Shown: piece after piece, positions 27,761 to 36,890 of the stretch
How the letters are laid out: every line of letters begins with the position of its first letter
How positions within the stretch are numbered: position 1 is the first letter of the stretch
NCBI RefSeq assembly: GCF_000723205.1
Contig: NZ_HG315671.1
Coordinates: forward strand, 2,515,351-2,579,350
DNA: 64,000 nucleotides
Direction: 5' to 3'
Source: Formosa agariphila KMM 3901
GTDB taxonomy: Bacteria > Bacteroidota > Bacteroidia > Flavobacteriales > Flavobacteriaceae
Translations under genes and position numbers: made by a program
The notes under the pieces: generated by a model
Told to the model about the DNA's origin: nothing
Databases searched by the model: none
The model's input: the letters and a program-made list of their open reading frames with translations, nothing else

Positions 27761-28909
27761 ATGGACTTGCCGTTAAAAGGTATTACAGTATTGGAGTTTT
27801 CTCAGTTTATGGCAGGTCCATCAGCAGGGTTAAAAATGGCCGATTTAGGCGCGCGGGTTATTAAAATTGAACGTCCAGGCACTGGAGAAGCAGGGCGACA
27901 AATTGCTCTTAAAAACATATTTATTGATGAGAGCTCTATGGTGTTTCATACGGCAAACCGGAATAAACAATCTTATGCAGCCAATTTAAAAGATCCAGAA
28001 GATTTAGAAAAAATTAAAAAATTAATCGCTCAGGCGGATGTTATGACCCATAATTTCCGCCCAGGCGTTATGGAGAAAATAGGCTTGGATTACGATACCG
28101 TTTCTGCAATTAATAATAAAATAATATACGGCGTCGTATCTGGATATGGCCCTGTAGGTCCTTGGGCAAAAAAACCAGGACAAGATTTATTAATTCAGTC
28201 CTTATCTGGATTTGTTAATCTAACAGGAAACAAAGCAGATGACCCCACAGCCACAGGACTAGCAACTTCTGATATTTTTACGGGCGTACATTTAGTACAA
28301 GGAATTTTAGCATCACTTATTGCAAGAAACCGTACTGGTAAAGGAGCAAAAGTGGAAGTGAGTTTATTAGAATCTACTTTAGATATTCAGTTTGAATTGT
28401 TAACAACGTATCTGAACGATGGTGAAAAACTACCAAAAAGAGCTAAAAAAGGAAATGCTCATGTGTATTTAGATGCACCTTATGGCATTTACCAAACAAA
28501 AGATGGCCACATAAGTATTGCGCTAACACCCTTAGATGAATTAGTAAAATCGATAAATTTAAGACTTCCTGAAGCTTTTCAAAATCCTAGTGTTTGGTAT
28601 ACAAAACGCGATGACATCATGGCGTATTTACAAGAACAGCTCATCAAAGAAACCTCAGCACATTGGTTATCAATTTTTGAATCTTTAGATTTTAGAGTTT
28701 CAGAGGTATTCGATTATAAAACGCTTTTAAATCACGAAGGCTACAAAGTACTTCAGATGGATCAAGAAGTTGAAACGTCCGATGGTATTTCAATGAAAAC
28801 CACGCGTTGCCCCATCCGAATTGATGGAAACCGCATTTTCAATAAAAAATCGGCACCAAAAGTAGGCGAAGACAATGCGTTAATAGAAAAAGAATTTAAT
28901 CTAAGTTAA
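27761..28909 (+). CDS. class III (CaiB/BaiF) CoA-transferase, first paralogue
   Basis: A 382-aa family III CoA-transferase, which moves CoA between carboxylic acids. The Rossmann-like start is LPLKGITVLEFSQFMAGPSA, followed by ADLGARVIKIERPG near residue 30 and the CoA-site region TANRNKQSYAANLKDPED near 65. The expected catalytic Asp lies in GLATSDIFTGVHLVQG near 170, and a TGKGAKVEVSLLES segment follows, as in CaiB and formyl-CoA transferase. No signal peptide, hence cytoplasmic. Only 2 nt separate it from a second, clearly related gene, so the two may form a heteromer, as in the paired class III transferases of benzylsuccinate activation or of malate CoA transfer. The acid substrate is unknown. 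Confidence 0.88.
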   Translation: MDLPLKGITVLEFSQFMAGPSAGLKMADLGARVIKIERPGTGEAGRQIALKNIFIDESSMVFHTANRNKQSYAANLKDPEDLEKIKKLIAQADVMTHNFRPGVMEKIGLDYDTVSAINNKIIYGVVSGYGPVGPWAKKPGQDLLIQSLSGFVNLTGNKADDPTATGLATSDIFTGVHLVQGILASLIARNRTGKGAKVEVSLLESTLDIQFELLTTYLNDGEKLPKRAKKGNAHVYLDAPYGIYQTKDGHISIALTPLDELVKSINLRLPEAFQNPSVWYTKRDDIMAYLQEQLIKETSAHWLSIFESLDFRVSEVFDYKTLLNHEGYKVLQMDQEVETSDGISMKTTRCPIRIDGNRIFNKKSAPKVGEDNALIEKEFNLS

Positions 28910-28911
28910 TC

Positions 28912-30057
28912 ATGCAAAAACCATTAGAAGGCATATTAGTTGTAGACTTTAGCCAGTATTTATCTGGACCTTCAGCAAGTTTAAGATTGACTGATTTAGG
29001 TGCAAGAGTTATCAAAATAGAAAAACCAGAAACTGGAGATTTGTGTCGTGGATTGCATTTTTCGAATCTGGTCATGAATGGTGAATCTTCCATGTTTCAT
29101 GCCATCAACAGAAATAAGCAAAGTTACGCAGCTAACATGAAAGCTGATGATGAACGCGAAAAAGTCTATCAATTAATTCGTCAAGCCGATGTTTTAATTC
29201 ATAATTTTAGACCAGGGGTTGTCGAAAAATTAGGCATTGATTTTGAAACCATAAAAACTATAAATCCTGAAATTGTTTATGCTGAATTATCAGGTTATGG
29301 CAAAGAAGGCGTTTGGAAAGATAAACCCGGACTAGATTTATTATTACAATCCCTTTCAGGATTAACACAGTTAAACGGAAACGATGGCGCAGGCCCTGTC
29401 CCTATTGGATTAGCTGTGGTAGATATTTTATCTGGTGCCCATTTAGCCCAAGGTATTTTAGCCTGTTTACACAGAAAAGTAACTACGGGTAAAGGTGGTC
29501 GCGTTGAAGTGAGTATGTTGGAATCTGCCTTAGAATATCAATTTGAATCGATTACCTGTTTCTTTAGAGACGGCGGACAACCAACAGTACGACCAAAAAG
29601 CAATTCGGCACACGCTTATTTGGGCGCGCCATACGGTGTTTACGCGACTAAAAATGGTGCAATTGCTTTAGCCATGGGATCTATTCCTTTTATTGGAGGC
29701 TTAATAGGTTGCGAAGCGTTATCAAAATACGAAACGCCAGAAAGTTGGTTCAATCAACGAGATGAAATTAAATACATCCTTGCTAAACACCTCGCTACAA
29801 AAGATACTAAAATTTGGTTGGCCGTTTTAGAACCTGCCGATATTTGGTGTGCCGAGATCATGAATTGGAAAACACTCATGGATCAAGAAGCTTTTAAAAT
29901 TTTAGAGATGATTCAGGAAGTAAACATGTCCGATGGCTACACCTATAAAACCACACGTTGCCCCATTCAAATTAATGGCGAATGGTTAACGTCGGAAATT
30001 GGGAGTCCCGTTTTAGGCGAACACAATGAAAAAATCAATAAAGAATTAGCATCGTAA
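28912..30057 (+). CDS. class III (CaiB/BaiF) CoA-transferase, second paralogue
   Basis: A 381-aa protein that aligns along its whole length with its upstream neighbour: KPLEGILVVDFSQYLSGPSA, LTDLGARVIKIEKPETG, INRNKQSYAANMKADDE, and the presumed catalytic Asp in GLAVVDILSGAHLAQG near residue 170. Both copies therefore keep the active-site Asp, unlike some heteromeric pairs in which one subunit is inactive. The spacing of 2 nt to the previous gene and 12 nt to the crotonase gene points to tight co-expression. Tandem duplication followed by divergence is the likely origin. Either the two form one enzyme or they act on different acids, for example activating the substrate and recycling CoA from the product. 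Confidence 0.88.
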   Translation: MQKPLEGILVVDFSQYLSGPSASLRLTDLGARVIKIEKPETGDLCRGLHFSNLVMNGESSMFHAINRNKQSYAANMKADDEREKVYQLIRQADVLIHNFRPGVVEKLGIDFETIKTINPEIVYAELSGYGKEGVWKDKPGLDLLLQSLSGLTQLNGNDGAGPVPIGLAVVDILSGAHLAQGILACLHRKVTTGKGGRVEVSMLESALEYQFESITCFFRDGGQPTVRPKSNSAHAYLGAPYGVYATKNGAIALAMGSIPFIGGLIGCEALSKYETPESWFNQRDEIKYILAKHLATKDTKIWLAVLEPADIWCAEIMNWKTLMDQEAFKILEMIQEVNMSDGYTYKTTRCPIQINGEWLTSEIGSPVLGEHNEKINKELAS

Positions 30058-30069
30058 TAACTGAATTTT

Positions 30070-30852
30070 ATGAGTGATTTATCAACATACATATTAATCA
30101 AAAAAGAAGCAGGCGTCGCTACAATTAGTTTAAACAGACCTAAAGCGAATAGTTATTACAAAGACTTTTTAGAATTAATTAGTCAAGCAGTAAAAAAGGC
30201 AAGTTCTGACGATGCCATTAAAATCATTTTAATTAATAGTACTTCCGAGAAATTTTTCTGCGCTGGTGCTGATATTAAAATATTCAGTAACAATACCAAC
30301 GAACAAAATGCCGAAATGGTTAAAGCGGCTCGCGAAGTTTCCGAAGTTATTACCTCAAGCAGCAAAATTGTTATTGCAGCTGTTAGCGGTCACGTTTTAG
30401 GCGGCGGTTTAGAAATGATAATGGCTTGCGATATCCGTTTAGCAGCCGAAGGAAATTATTTAATTGGTTTGCCTGAAGTTAAATTAGGCTTAATGCCTGG
30501 AAACGGCGGCACACCAAGACTAATCGATTTAATTGGAGCCAGTAGAGCCATGGAATTGTTGGTAACTGGACATAATATTTCACCACAAAAAGCATACGAT
30601 TACGGCTTATTTAATCAATTATACCCTGCTGATGCATTTGAATTAAGCGTTGCAAATTATGTAAATGAATTAGCACAAGGTGCAGGACAAGCGATGGCAG
30701 CTATAAAGCACTATGTGCAAAAACATAAAGGCATGACGTTACAAGAATCGTTAGATTTCGAAACAACATCTGTAAACGCCTTATACGATACGCATGACGC
30801 AAAAGAAGGTTTTCTAGCTTTTGTAGAAAAACGTACACCAAATTTTAATTAA
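30070..30852 (+). CDS. enoyl-CoA hydratase/isomerase (crotonase) family enzyme
   Basis: A 260-aa crotonase-fold enzyme acting on a CoA thioester, most likely adding water to an enoyl-CoA. The oxyanion-hole segments are FFCAGADIKIF near residue 65 and AAVSGHVLGGGLEMIMACD near 110. Both Glu residues used by true hydratases are present: GGGLEM (counterpart of Glu144 in the rat enzyme) and GLPEVKLG (counterpart of Glu164), followed by PGNGGTPRLIDLIG. It is cytoplasmic, 12 nt behind the second CoA-transferase and 19 nt ahead of the aldehyde dehydrogenase. With the transferases it suggests CoA activation, then hydration or dehydration of a short acid, in the style of the CaiB/CaiD pair. Substrate unknown. 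Confidence 0.88.
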   Translation: MSDLSTYILIKKEAGVATISLNRPKANSYYKDFLELISQAVKKASSDDAIKIILINSTSEKFFCAGADIKIFSNNTNEQNAEMVKAAREVSEVITSSSKIVIAAVSGHVLGGGLEMIMACDIRLAAEGNYLIGLPEVKLGLMPGNGGTPRLIDLIGASRAMELLVTGHNISPQKAYDYGLFNQLYPADAFELSVANYVNELAQGAGQAMAAIKHYVQKHKGMTLQESLDFETTSVNALYDTHDAKEGFLAFVEKRTPNFN

Positions 30853-30871
30853 CTAATAAAACATACTAATA

Positions 30872-32323
30872 ATGGCAAAAGAAATTAAACATTACCCGTG
30901 TTTCATCAATGGTGAGTGGTTAGATTCATCTAAAAGAGAGGTGATTCAAGTTGAAGATCCTGCTAATAATGAAGTTTTCGCATCGGTTACAGCATGTACA
31001 AAAGCAGACGTGCAATATGCCTTAGAAACCTCAGAAAAAGCACAATTAGGATGGCATTTAACCCCTGCACAAACTAGAGCAAATTACATTTATGCTATTT
31101 GCGATCGTTTGAAAGCTGAACGGGATCATTTCGCCAAATTATTAGTTATGGAGCAAGGAAAAACTTATGCTGAAGCTCTTGGAGAAGTAGATGACACCAT
31201 TCGCTATATGACGTATTCTGCTGAAGCGGGACGGCGCATTCAAGGCGCTATTTTCCCCACTGAAAATGCCAACGAACGTTTAGAAATTCACAAAGTACCC
31301 TATGGGGTTACCGTGGCTTTATGTGCGTTTAATTATCCTTTAGCTTTAATCGGACGTAAATTAGGTCCGGCTTTGGTTACTGGAAATACCATCATTATAA
31401 AACCTCATGAATTAACCCCTATAACAGCTTCCGAATTTTGCCGCTTGGTAGAAGACGCAGGCCTTCCTAAAGGCGTTGTTAATATGGTTTCTACACAAAA
31501 TGCACAAGCTGCATCTTTATTAGTAGAAAGCCCAATTACAAAACTGATTAGTTTAACTGGTAGCACCAATGCCGGAAGAGCGATGTATCGCGCTGCTGCA
31601 GACAACATTACAGGTTTAATTTTAGAATTAGGCGGTAAAGCACCATTTATAGTTTTAGATGATGCGGATATCGATAAGGCTGTTGAAGCTGCAGCTATTT
31701 CCAGATATGCCAACTGCGGACAAGTTTGTATTTGTAATGAAATGGTGATGGTTGATGAAAAAGTTGCCGATGAATTTACAGAGAAACTCATCAAACGTGT
31801 GGCACAAATTAAAACTGGTAATCCATTTGATACTTCTGTAAATATGGGACCTAATGTAAGCTCGCAAGGTTTAGCACGTGTGCAAGATTTAGTAAATCAG
31901 GATATTGCGAATGGCGCTGAACTTGTTATGGGAGGCGGCCGACCAGAAGGCGCAGAATTCGATAAAGGCAACTGGTTTGCACCAACCATTCTAACTAATG
32001 TTAAACATGATGCTGCTACGATTTCGCAAGAACTTTTCGCACCTGTTTTACCAATTATAAAAGTAAATGGTTTTGGTGAGGCGATGGCGTATTCTAACGC
32101 TAGAGAAGAAGGCTTGTCTGCATACCTTTTCACCAATAATTATAAAATTCATCAAAAAGCGATTGATCAACTACAGGTGGGAACTATTTTTATAAACAAA
32201 CAAATTGTTGGCTATATACAAGGATATCATTCAGGCCATAAAACCTCAGGAATTGGTGGCGAAGATGGCATTTATGGCATTGATCACTTTTTACAAAAAA
32301 GAACAGTTTATTTAGAATATTAA
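30872..32323 (+). CDS. NAD(P)-dependent aldehyde dehydrogenase (AldA-like)
   Basis: A 483-aa member of the ALDH superfamily, cytoplasmic. The NAD-binding region has FNYPLALIGRKLGPAL near residue 155 and IIKPHELTP near 175. SLTGSTNAGRAM, the catalytic Glu in LELGGKAPF near 253, and the catalytic Cys in NCGQVCICNEMVMV near 287 are all present. It resembles the second ALDH of the window (48983-50437) in layout and C-terminal ending (GYHSGHKTSGIGGEDG against GFHNGYKLSGSGGEDG), but that copy sits among AHG genes. Here it is the last gene of the block after the crotonase. It may oxidise an aldehyde to the acid that the CoA-transferases activate. Lactaldehyde- or glycolaldehyde-type substrates are typical of the subgroup; the actual one is not known. 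Confidence 0.88.
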   Translation: MAKEIKHYPCFINGEWLDSSKREVIQVEDPANNEVFASVTACTKADVQYALETSEKAQLGWHLTPAQTRANYIYAICDRLKAERDHFAKLLVMEQGKTYAEALGEVDDTIRYMTYSAEAGRRIQGAIFPTENANERLEIHKVPYGVTVALCAFNYPLALIGRKLGPALVTGNTIIIKPHELTPITASEFCRLVEDAGLPKGVVNMVSTQNAQAASLLVESPITKLISLTGSTNAGRAMYRAAADNITGLILELGGKAPFIVLDDADIDKAVEAAAISRYANCGQVCICNEMVMVDEKVADEFTEKLIKRVAQIKTGNPFDTSVNMGPNVSSQGLARVQDLVNQDIANGAELVMGGGRPEGAEFDKGNWFAPTILTNVKHDAATISQELFAPVLPIIKVNGFGEAMAYSNAREEGLSAYLFTNNYKIHQKAIDQLQVGTIFINKQIVGYIQGYHSGHKTSGIGGEDGIYGIDHFLQKRTVYLEY

Positions 32324-32466
32324 CAACTAAAATCAACTATATATTTATATTAAATTAATTCTAAGCAACAACATTTGCATTAAATTTTCTTATTTTTTTC
32401 AAGTAAACACATCATTAAGTTCACTTAAAAAGATTTGCAAATTTATATTGAAACCTTTAATTATGT

Positions 32467-33429
32467 CTATTCTGGTTTGTATACACGAATCCAATCTACA
32501 CGCATAATGGTACGCTCTGTATCTGTAACAGAAGAATCAGTTAAAAAATTGATACCACTATTTCCTTCTCTCCAAGATTGAGCTGCAGCAGAAACAATAA
32601 TATGCATGGGTTTATTTAAACCTGTCCCCTTGGTGTAACCTTCAGGATCTATTTCAGCCTTTGGAGTTTCACGAATTAATTTTCCATCAACATAGTATTT
32701 TAAAGTCCAAGGATCCAACCAGAGCACACCATAATGATGATAGTCTTCTGCCCATTGAGTTCCTGTACCATTTGCATACCAAGTTTCAGTACCAAGCGGT
32801 TGATAGTCTTGAAACGGACTTCTAATAAATACATGATGGCTTAGGTGTAATCTTTTTGAAAAATATTCATTCTCTTTTTCGCCAAAAGTCTCTAAATTAT
32901 CAATTTCCTGAGTGGAATCCTCACTTAACATCCAGACAGCAGAAGATAAAACCGAATTACTTAATTTCACCTTCACTTCCATATAAAGTGGGTATAATAC
33001 TTTTTCTTTAGACGTTACACAGCCTGTTTGAATGGTATTTTCTACAACAGTTGCGTGATAAATAAGCTCTCCATTTTCTACCTTAGATTGCTCTGGAGTG
33101 TAACGTGTAATTCCCGGCCCTGTCCAGCCATTAAAAAATTTATCTTGCCAATTATCTGAAAAATCTGAAGTCGTTTTTCCTCCTTCAAAATTAAATTCAT
33201 TTGAAACTTCAGACTGAATACTCCATTTTTTTCCGAATCCAGGATCTGGCAAAAATGAGATTTCATCATTATTCACTGAGTCATCTACGACTTCATAATG
33301 ATTAGAAGATTCCTCTTGTGACCCTGAATTACATGCTGTTGTCGCCATCAACACAACATATGACAATAAAAGTATAGAGGTATTAAGATAATTCAATGAA
33401 TGAGATCTTTTATTTTTTAAATTTTTCAT
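32467..33429 (-). CDS. GH16 beta-agarase-type lipoprotein
   Basis: Endo-galactanase of family GH16. The open frame runs back to 33531, but the Met at 33429 begins a lipoprotein signal (VLMATTACNSGS), so I start the gene there (320 aa). The catalytic motif TQEIDNLETFGE lies near residue 173 of the mature-start numbering, followed by RLHLSHHVFIRSPFQDYQP, as in GH16 beta-agarases, and the fold closes with MRVDWIRVYKPE. The lipid anchor suggests outer-membrane location beside the SusC/SusD proteins encoded upstream. It is the last gene of the 39965-32467 operon. Its convergent neighbour is the aldehyde dehydrogenase, and the 143-nt gap between them shows no clear terminator. It resembles the T9SS-exported GH16 at 21686 more than the other two GH16 proteins. 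Confidence 0.88.
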   Translation of the reverse strand: MKNLKNKRSHSLNYLNTSILLLSYVVLMATTACNSGSQEESSNHYEVVDDSVNNDEISFLPDPGFGKKWSIQSEVSNEFNFEGGKTTSDFSDNWQDKFFNGWTGPGITRYTPEQSKVENGELIYHATVVENTIQTGCVTSKEKVLYPLYMEVKVKLSNSVLSSAVWMLSEDSTQEIDNLETFGEKENEYFSKRLHLSHHVFIRSPFQDYQPLGTETWYANGTGTQWAEDYHHYGVLWLDPWTLKYYVDGKLIRETPKAEIDPEGYTKGTGLNKPMHIIVSAAAQSWREGNSGINFLTDSSVTDTERTIMRVDWIRVYKPE

Positions 33430-33556
33430 ACTATATAAAATTAAAAGTGAAACTAATGAACATCGTTCTCTAATGAATAAATGCTTAAAAAACCCCAAAA
33501 GATTATAAAAATCGATTGGGGTTAAAAACAAACATACAATTAAAAAACAAGATTTT

Positions 33557-35131
33557 TTAAGGTCTTAACTTAGCCTCAAGAAGTGTTAAATTATCCATAT
33601 AAAACTTAAGAGGTTCTGGATTATTTTGATTATCTCCTCTAATACTAATTGTTGTTGGGCCTGATTCTGCAAACTGAATGATTTGAGAGCTATAAACCCA
33701 TTCTCCTACTGCATAATCTGCAGTAAATGTTGGATTACCACCAACTCCCCAATTTGTAGCTGGCGCCCAATAGAAACGTATATCTGGCGCATTAACACCG
33801 GCAATAACATTACCTAAAGACTCTACATAAACCCAAACTCCTAATTCGTAATTTTTACCAGCTTCCACATTAAAAGTCACTTTTTCTCCTGCATTGTTAA
33901 CATGCCCAATAATCATCCCTCCATTCGCATTCACTTCTACATATCCACTTCTGTCACCATCATAAGCTTGGGCTGTACTAACATTAAATTTATATAAATC
34001 CCAAGGTGCACCCCACCATTCGTATACCCAATTGGCTTCTGTAGAGTTTTCGAACCCATAATCAAAAGCGCCATTATTAAATAGATTACTTCCTACGAAA
34101 ACCATAGGAGCATCTGTAAATGCATCTACAGCTACACCATCTAAAGTTTCAAAAGTTCCTGGTGTATATGAAATACTAACTTGATCATCATTATAAGTTG
34201 ATTCGTTTAATAAACTTAACAAGACTCGGTTCCCTTCTACAGCATCAATTGTTGCAGAAGCTACTTCTGGATTTAAAATAGTTGCTCCATTTTGTATCGT
34301 TACAGAAAAATCTAAGGGGTTCAAACTCTCACCATCCATTTCTCTACTAAATTCCAAAGCAATATAATCTTCATGATTGTAAACAGCATCTAGAGTAACT
34401 GGATCTGAAGATGGAATTACTTTTATTAAATTTTCAAACATTAAAACATCTTCACCAAATGGACGTGCACGGCTAGCACCTAATTGCACACCAAAAGTTC
34501 CCATTTTTCTATATTTTACATCTACTGTTTCTGTATTTTGAACAGTTTCGGGAGTTCCTCCTTCGAATGTCCATGTTGTATTTTCTGGTCCACCTACAAT
34601 ATCATATGTATATCTTATAGATCGACTTGCTTCAAGTACGTTTTCAGCATTCTCCGATAGGTTTAATGCATCTCCTAAAGTTCCGTCTGAATTAATATAA
34701 TTCGCGGTAATGTTAATTGCTAAAGGTTTTAAAACCGTTACAGTTATTATTGTATCAAGTTCTTTTCCCATTAAAACATCTTCTACGTAAGCATCTCTTT
34801 TAAAGACTTGATGTAATGCTACATCATAAACGCCTTCTTCATAAAAAAAAGCTTTCACTACATCTTCAGATGATGTTTTATTGTTCTCTTGACCTTCTAA
34901 ATTTATTGCCGCATCTGGAAACGTCCATGTTCTTGTTTGCACTCCCGGAGATACATCTCCGAAAGTGATATACCCCCCTTCTTCAATGGTATTAGCAAAA
35001 TCCATTTGACTAGTGAAAATAACCCTTTGGCTAGCCTCCACAAGATTTAAATCGTTATCATCGTCACTACATGCCGTAAAACTTAATGCGACAAGGCACA
35101 GATATTTAACTATATTTTTATATGTTTTCAT
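33557..35131 (-). CDS. surface glycan-binding lipoprotein (SGBP-like), second copy
   Basis: A 524-aa lipoprotein (LVALSFTACSDDDND) with the same plan as the protein at 4609-6207: PKD/Ig-like stretches (TRTWTFPDAAINLEG near residue 68, NTTWTFEGGTPETVQ near 180), a middle domain starting VIPSSDPVTLDAVYN, and a C-terminal CBM-like jelly-roll (NLFNNGAFDYGFENSTEANW to PLKFYMDNLTLLEA). No catalytic motif is visible. It lies 10 nt downstream of SusD and 127 nt upstream of the lipoprotein GH16. It probably captures agar or porphyran chains at the surface and passes them to the GH16 and SusCD complex. Function is inferred from architecture and gene order. Confidence 0.75.
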   Translation of the reverse strand: MKTYKNIVKYLCLVALSFTACSDDDNDLNLVEASQRVIFTSQMDFANTIEEGGYITFGDVSPGVQTRTWTFPDAAINLEGQENNKTSSEDVVKAFFYEEGVYDVALHQVFKRDAYVEDVLMGKELDTIITVTVLKPLAINITANYINSDGTLGDALNLSENAENVLEASRSIRYTYDIVGGPENTTWTFEGGTPETVQNTETVDVKYRKMGTFGVQLGASRARPFGEDVLMFENLIKVIPSSDPVTLDAVYNHEDYIALEFSREMDGESLNPLDFSVTIQNGATILNPEVASATIDAVEGNRVLLSLLNESTYNDDQVSISYTPGTFETLDGVAVDAFTDAPMVFVGSNLFNNGAFDYGFENSTEANWVYEWWGAPWDLYKFNVSTAQAYDGDRSGYVEVNANGGMIIGHVNNAGEKVTFNVEAGKNYELGVWVYVESLGNVIAGVNAPDIRFYWAPATNWGVGGNPTFTADYAVGEWVYSSQIIQFAESGPTTISIRGDNQNNPEPLKFYMDNLTLLEAKLRP

Positions 35132-35141
35132 TCGTCTATTT

Positions 35142-36869
35142 TTAGTTGTTTAACTGATCGTTTGTCTGTTGCTCTTGAACAGGAATTGGGAAATAATCAT
35201 GTGCAGACGATAAATAATTTACACTAGATAAATTAAAATCGGGTCTAACACGTTCCTTTATAAACAATGGAGCAATACCATCTCCGGTTATATTTAAAAT
35301 ATCTTTATTATTTTCTCTCCAAACTTCTTCTGAACGTAAATCGTCAAAAACTTCTTTTACTATACCCCAACGTACCAAATCTTTCCATCGTTGTCCTTCA
35401 AAAGCTAATTCAACTGGACGTTCTACGCGTTGAATATGAGTTAATACTGTAGCTGGTGTTGGAGAAACAAAAGGTCTAGAACCATGTACTTGCAAACTCA
35501 CATGTAATTGAGGAAATTGACCTCCATTAGCATCCATATACTTTTGAAGCGTTATTACTCCAGCACGAGAACGTACCATATCTATATATTTAACAGCCTC
35601 CGACACATTTCCTGAGCTTTCTAAGACTGCTTCAGCATACATTAAATACACATCTGCTAAACGAATGTGACGAAAATTAATTCCCGATCTACTGTTTCCG
35701 TCTTCTTGTTTCCAATGATACCAATTTGTTTGCTTCTTAATATAAGCGCTTTGTCCATAAGCCCATCCACCACGCTCACCAATAGGTAATAAATAGTAAT
35801 CTGTTTCACCATTAATAGGTGCTATTGTAGCAGACAAACGTTGTGAATGAATTTTACCTGCATTTATAGGATTAGAAGGGTCTACCTCATCACTAGTTAA
35901 TAATTCATGTAAATAATAGGTTGGAAGTAATGTATTATATCCACCAAAATTTAATTGACCAAAGGCATTTGCAATAGTTGTAGCTTCAGCCCCAGTACCA
36001 TTTACAGTATCGTCAACAACGTCTCCATTTGCTCCTGGATTTGCATCTGAATTATAAGCCACTTCAAAAATAGATTCCGAATTGTATTCATTTTCGGTTG
36101 TAAAATTATCCATTATGTCTGGCACAAGACTGTAAATTCCAGAGTCTATTACATCTTTAAATAGTGTAGCTGCTTCAGAATAATTTTTATTGTATAAATA
36201 CACTTTTCCTAATAAACTTTTTGCAGCTCCTTCTGTAACTCTACCTAAACTTTCTGAACTCCAAACTTGTGGTAAATGAGATGCTGCAAATTCTAAATCT
36301 GGAACTAAAATAGTTTCTCTAACCTCTTCTATAGAACTAAATGGTTTAGAAAAATCTTCTTTAGATTCTGCTACTTTCGTATGTATAACTGCACCTCCAT
36401 ATGTATATGCTAATTGAAAATAATAGAATGCCCTTAAAAATTTAGCTTGAGCTTCAATACTTTCCTTTTCGCCATCAGCAAAATCTGCATCAGAAGTTTC
36501 TAAGTTTTCGATAACTTGATTCGCTCTAAAAATACCTACATATAATTCGTTCCATTTATCGGTTACATAATATGTACCATCATTATATGTTAAATTTCTA
36601 AAAGTAAATGGACGATACCATGATTCTGTACCTCCAATATCTCCCATAATCATTTCATTAACTAAACCTCCACCACTAATATTTTGAAATTGTAGTGCAC
36701 CATAAACAGTAGTTAAACCTGTTTGAAATTGCTCTGGTGTATTCCAAAATGTTTCTGTAGTAATGGTATTTGGATTTGTTTGATCTAGAAATGAATCTTC
36801 ATTACATCCCACAAGCATAAAGACGCTTAAAACGGGTAGTATTATATATTTTTTCATTTTATTTTTCAT
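35142..36869 (-). CDS. susD: SusD/RagB-family glycan-binding lipoprotein, second copy
   Basis: A 575-aa SusD homologue. The lipoprotein signal is VLSVFMLVGCNED, followed by SFLDQTNPNTITTETFW, almost the same opening as the first SusD. Helical TPR-like part: AQAKFLRAFYYFQLAYTYGG near residue 140. C-terminal RagB part: NFRHIRLADVYLMYAEAVLE and RPVELAFEGQRWKDLVRWGI. Either Met1 (36869) or Met5 (36857) could initiate. It sits 21 nt behind SusC and 10 nt before the surface-binding protein in the second SusCD operon. It binds oligosaccharide as the lid of the SusC pore; the presumed ligand is agar-derived because a GH16 agarase is encoded in the same operon. Confidence 0.95.
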   Translation of the reverse strand: MKNKMKKYIILPVLSVFMLVGCNEDSFLDQTNPNTITTETFWNTPEQFQTGLTTVYGALQFQNISGGGLVNEMIMGDIGGTESWYRPFTFRNLTYNDGTYYVTDKWNELYVGIFRANQVIENLETSDADFADGEKESIEAQAKFLRAFYYFQLAYTYGGAVIHTKVAESKEDFSKPFSSIEEVRETILVPDLEFAASHLPQVWSSESLGRVTEGAAKSLLGKVYLYNKNYSEAATLFKDVIDSGIYSLVPDIMDNFTTENEYNSESIFEVAYNSDANPGANGDVVDDTVNGTGAEATTIANAFGQLNFGGYNTLLPTYYLHELLTSDEVDPSNPINAGKIHSQRLSATIAPINGETDYYLLPIGERGGWAYGQSAYIKKQTNWYHWKQEDGNSRSGINFRHIRLADVYLMYAEAVLESSGNVSEAVKYIDMVRSRAGVITLQKYMDANGGQFPQLHVSLQVHGSRPFVSPTPATVLTHIQRVERPVELAFEGQRWKDLVRWGIVKEVFDDLRSEEVWRENNKDILNITGDGIAPLFIKERVRPDFNLSSVNYLSSAHDYFPIPVQEQQTNDQLNN

Positions 36870-36890
36870 GTGTCTTACTTCTTTAATACG

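Noticed and set aside
31405-31794. 129-codon open frame antisense to the aldehyde dehydrogenase at 30872-32323
   Set aside because: It lies wholly inside a well-supported gene, shows no recognisable domain and mirrors the codon pattern of the sense gene.
26605-32323. Calling the CoA-transferase block a DMSP or carnitine degradation operon
   Set aside because: The enzyme classes are compatible, but no diagnostic gene (single-chain DddD, a betaine transporter or similar) is present, and substrate cannot be read from these families.
30872-32323. Calling the first aldehyde dehydrogenase a 3,6-anhydrogalactose dehydrogenase
   Set aside because: The copy at 48983-50437 sits in the AHG operon and fits better; this one belongs to the CoA-transferase block.
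33430-33531. Upstream extension of the lipoprotein GH16 gene
   Set aside because: The lipoprotein signal fits only the start at 33429.
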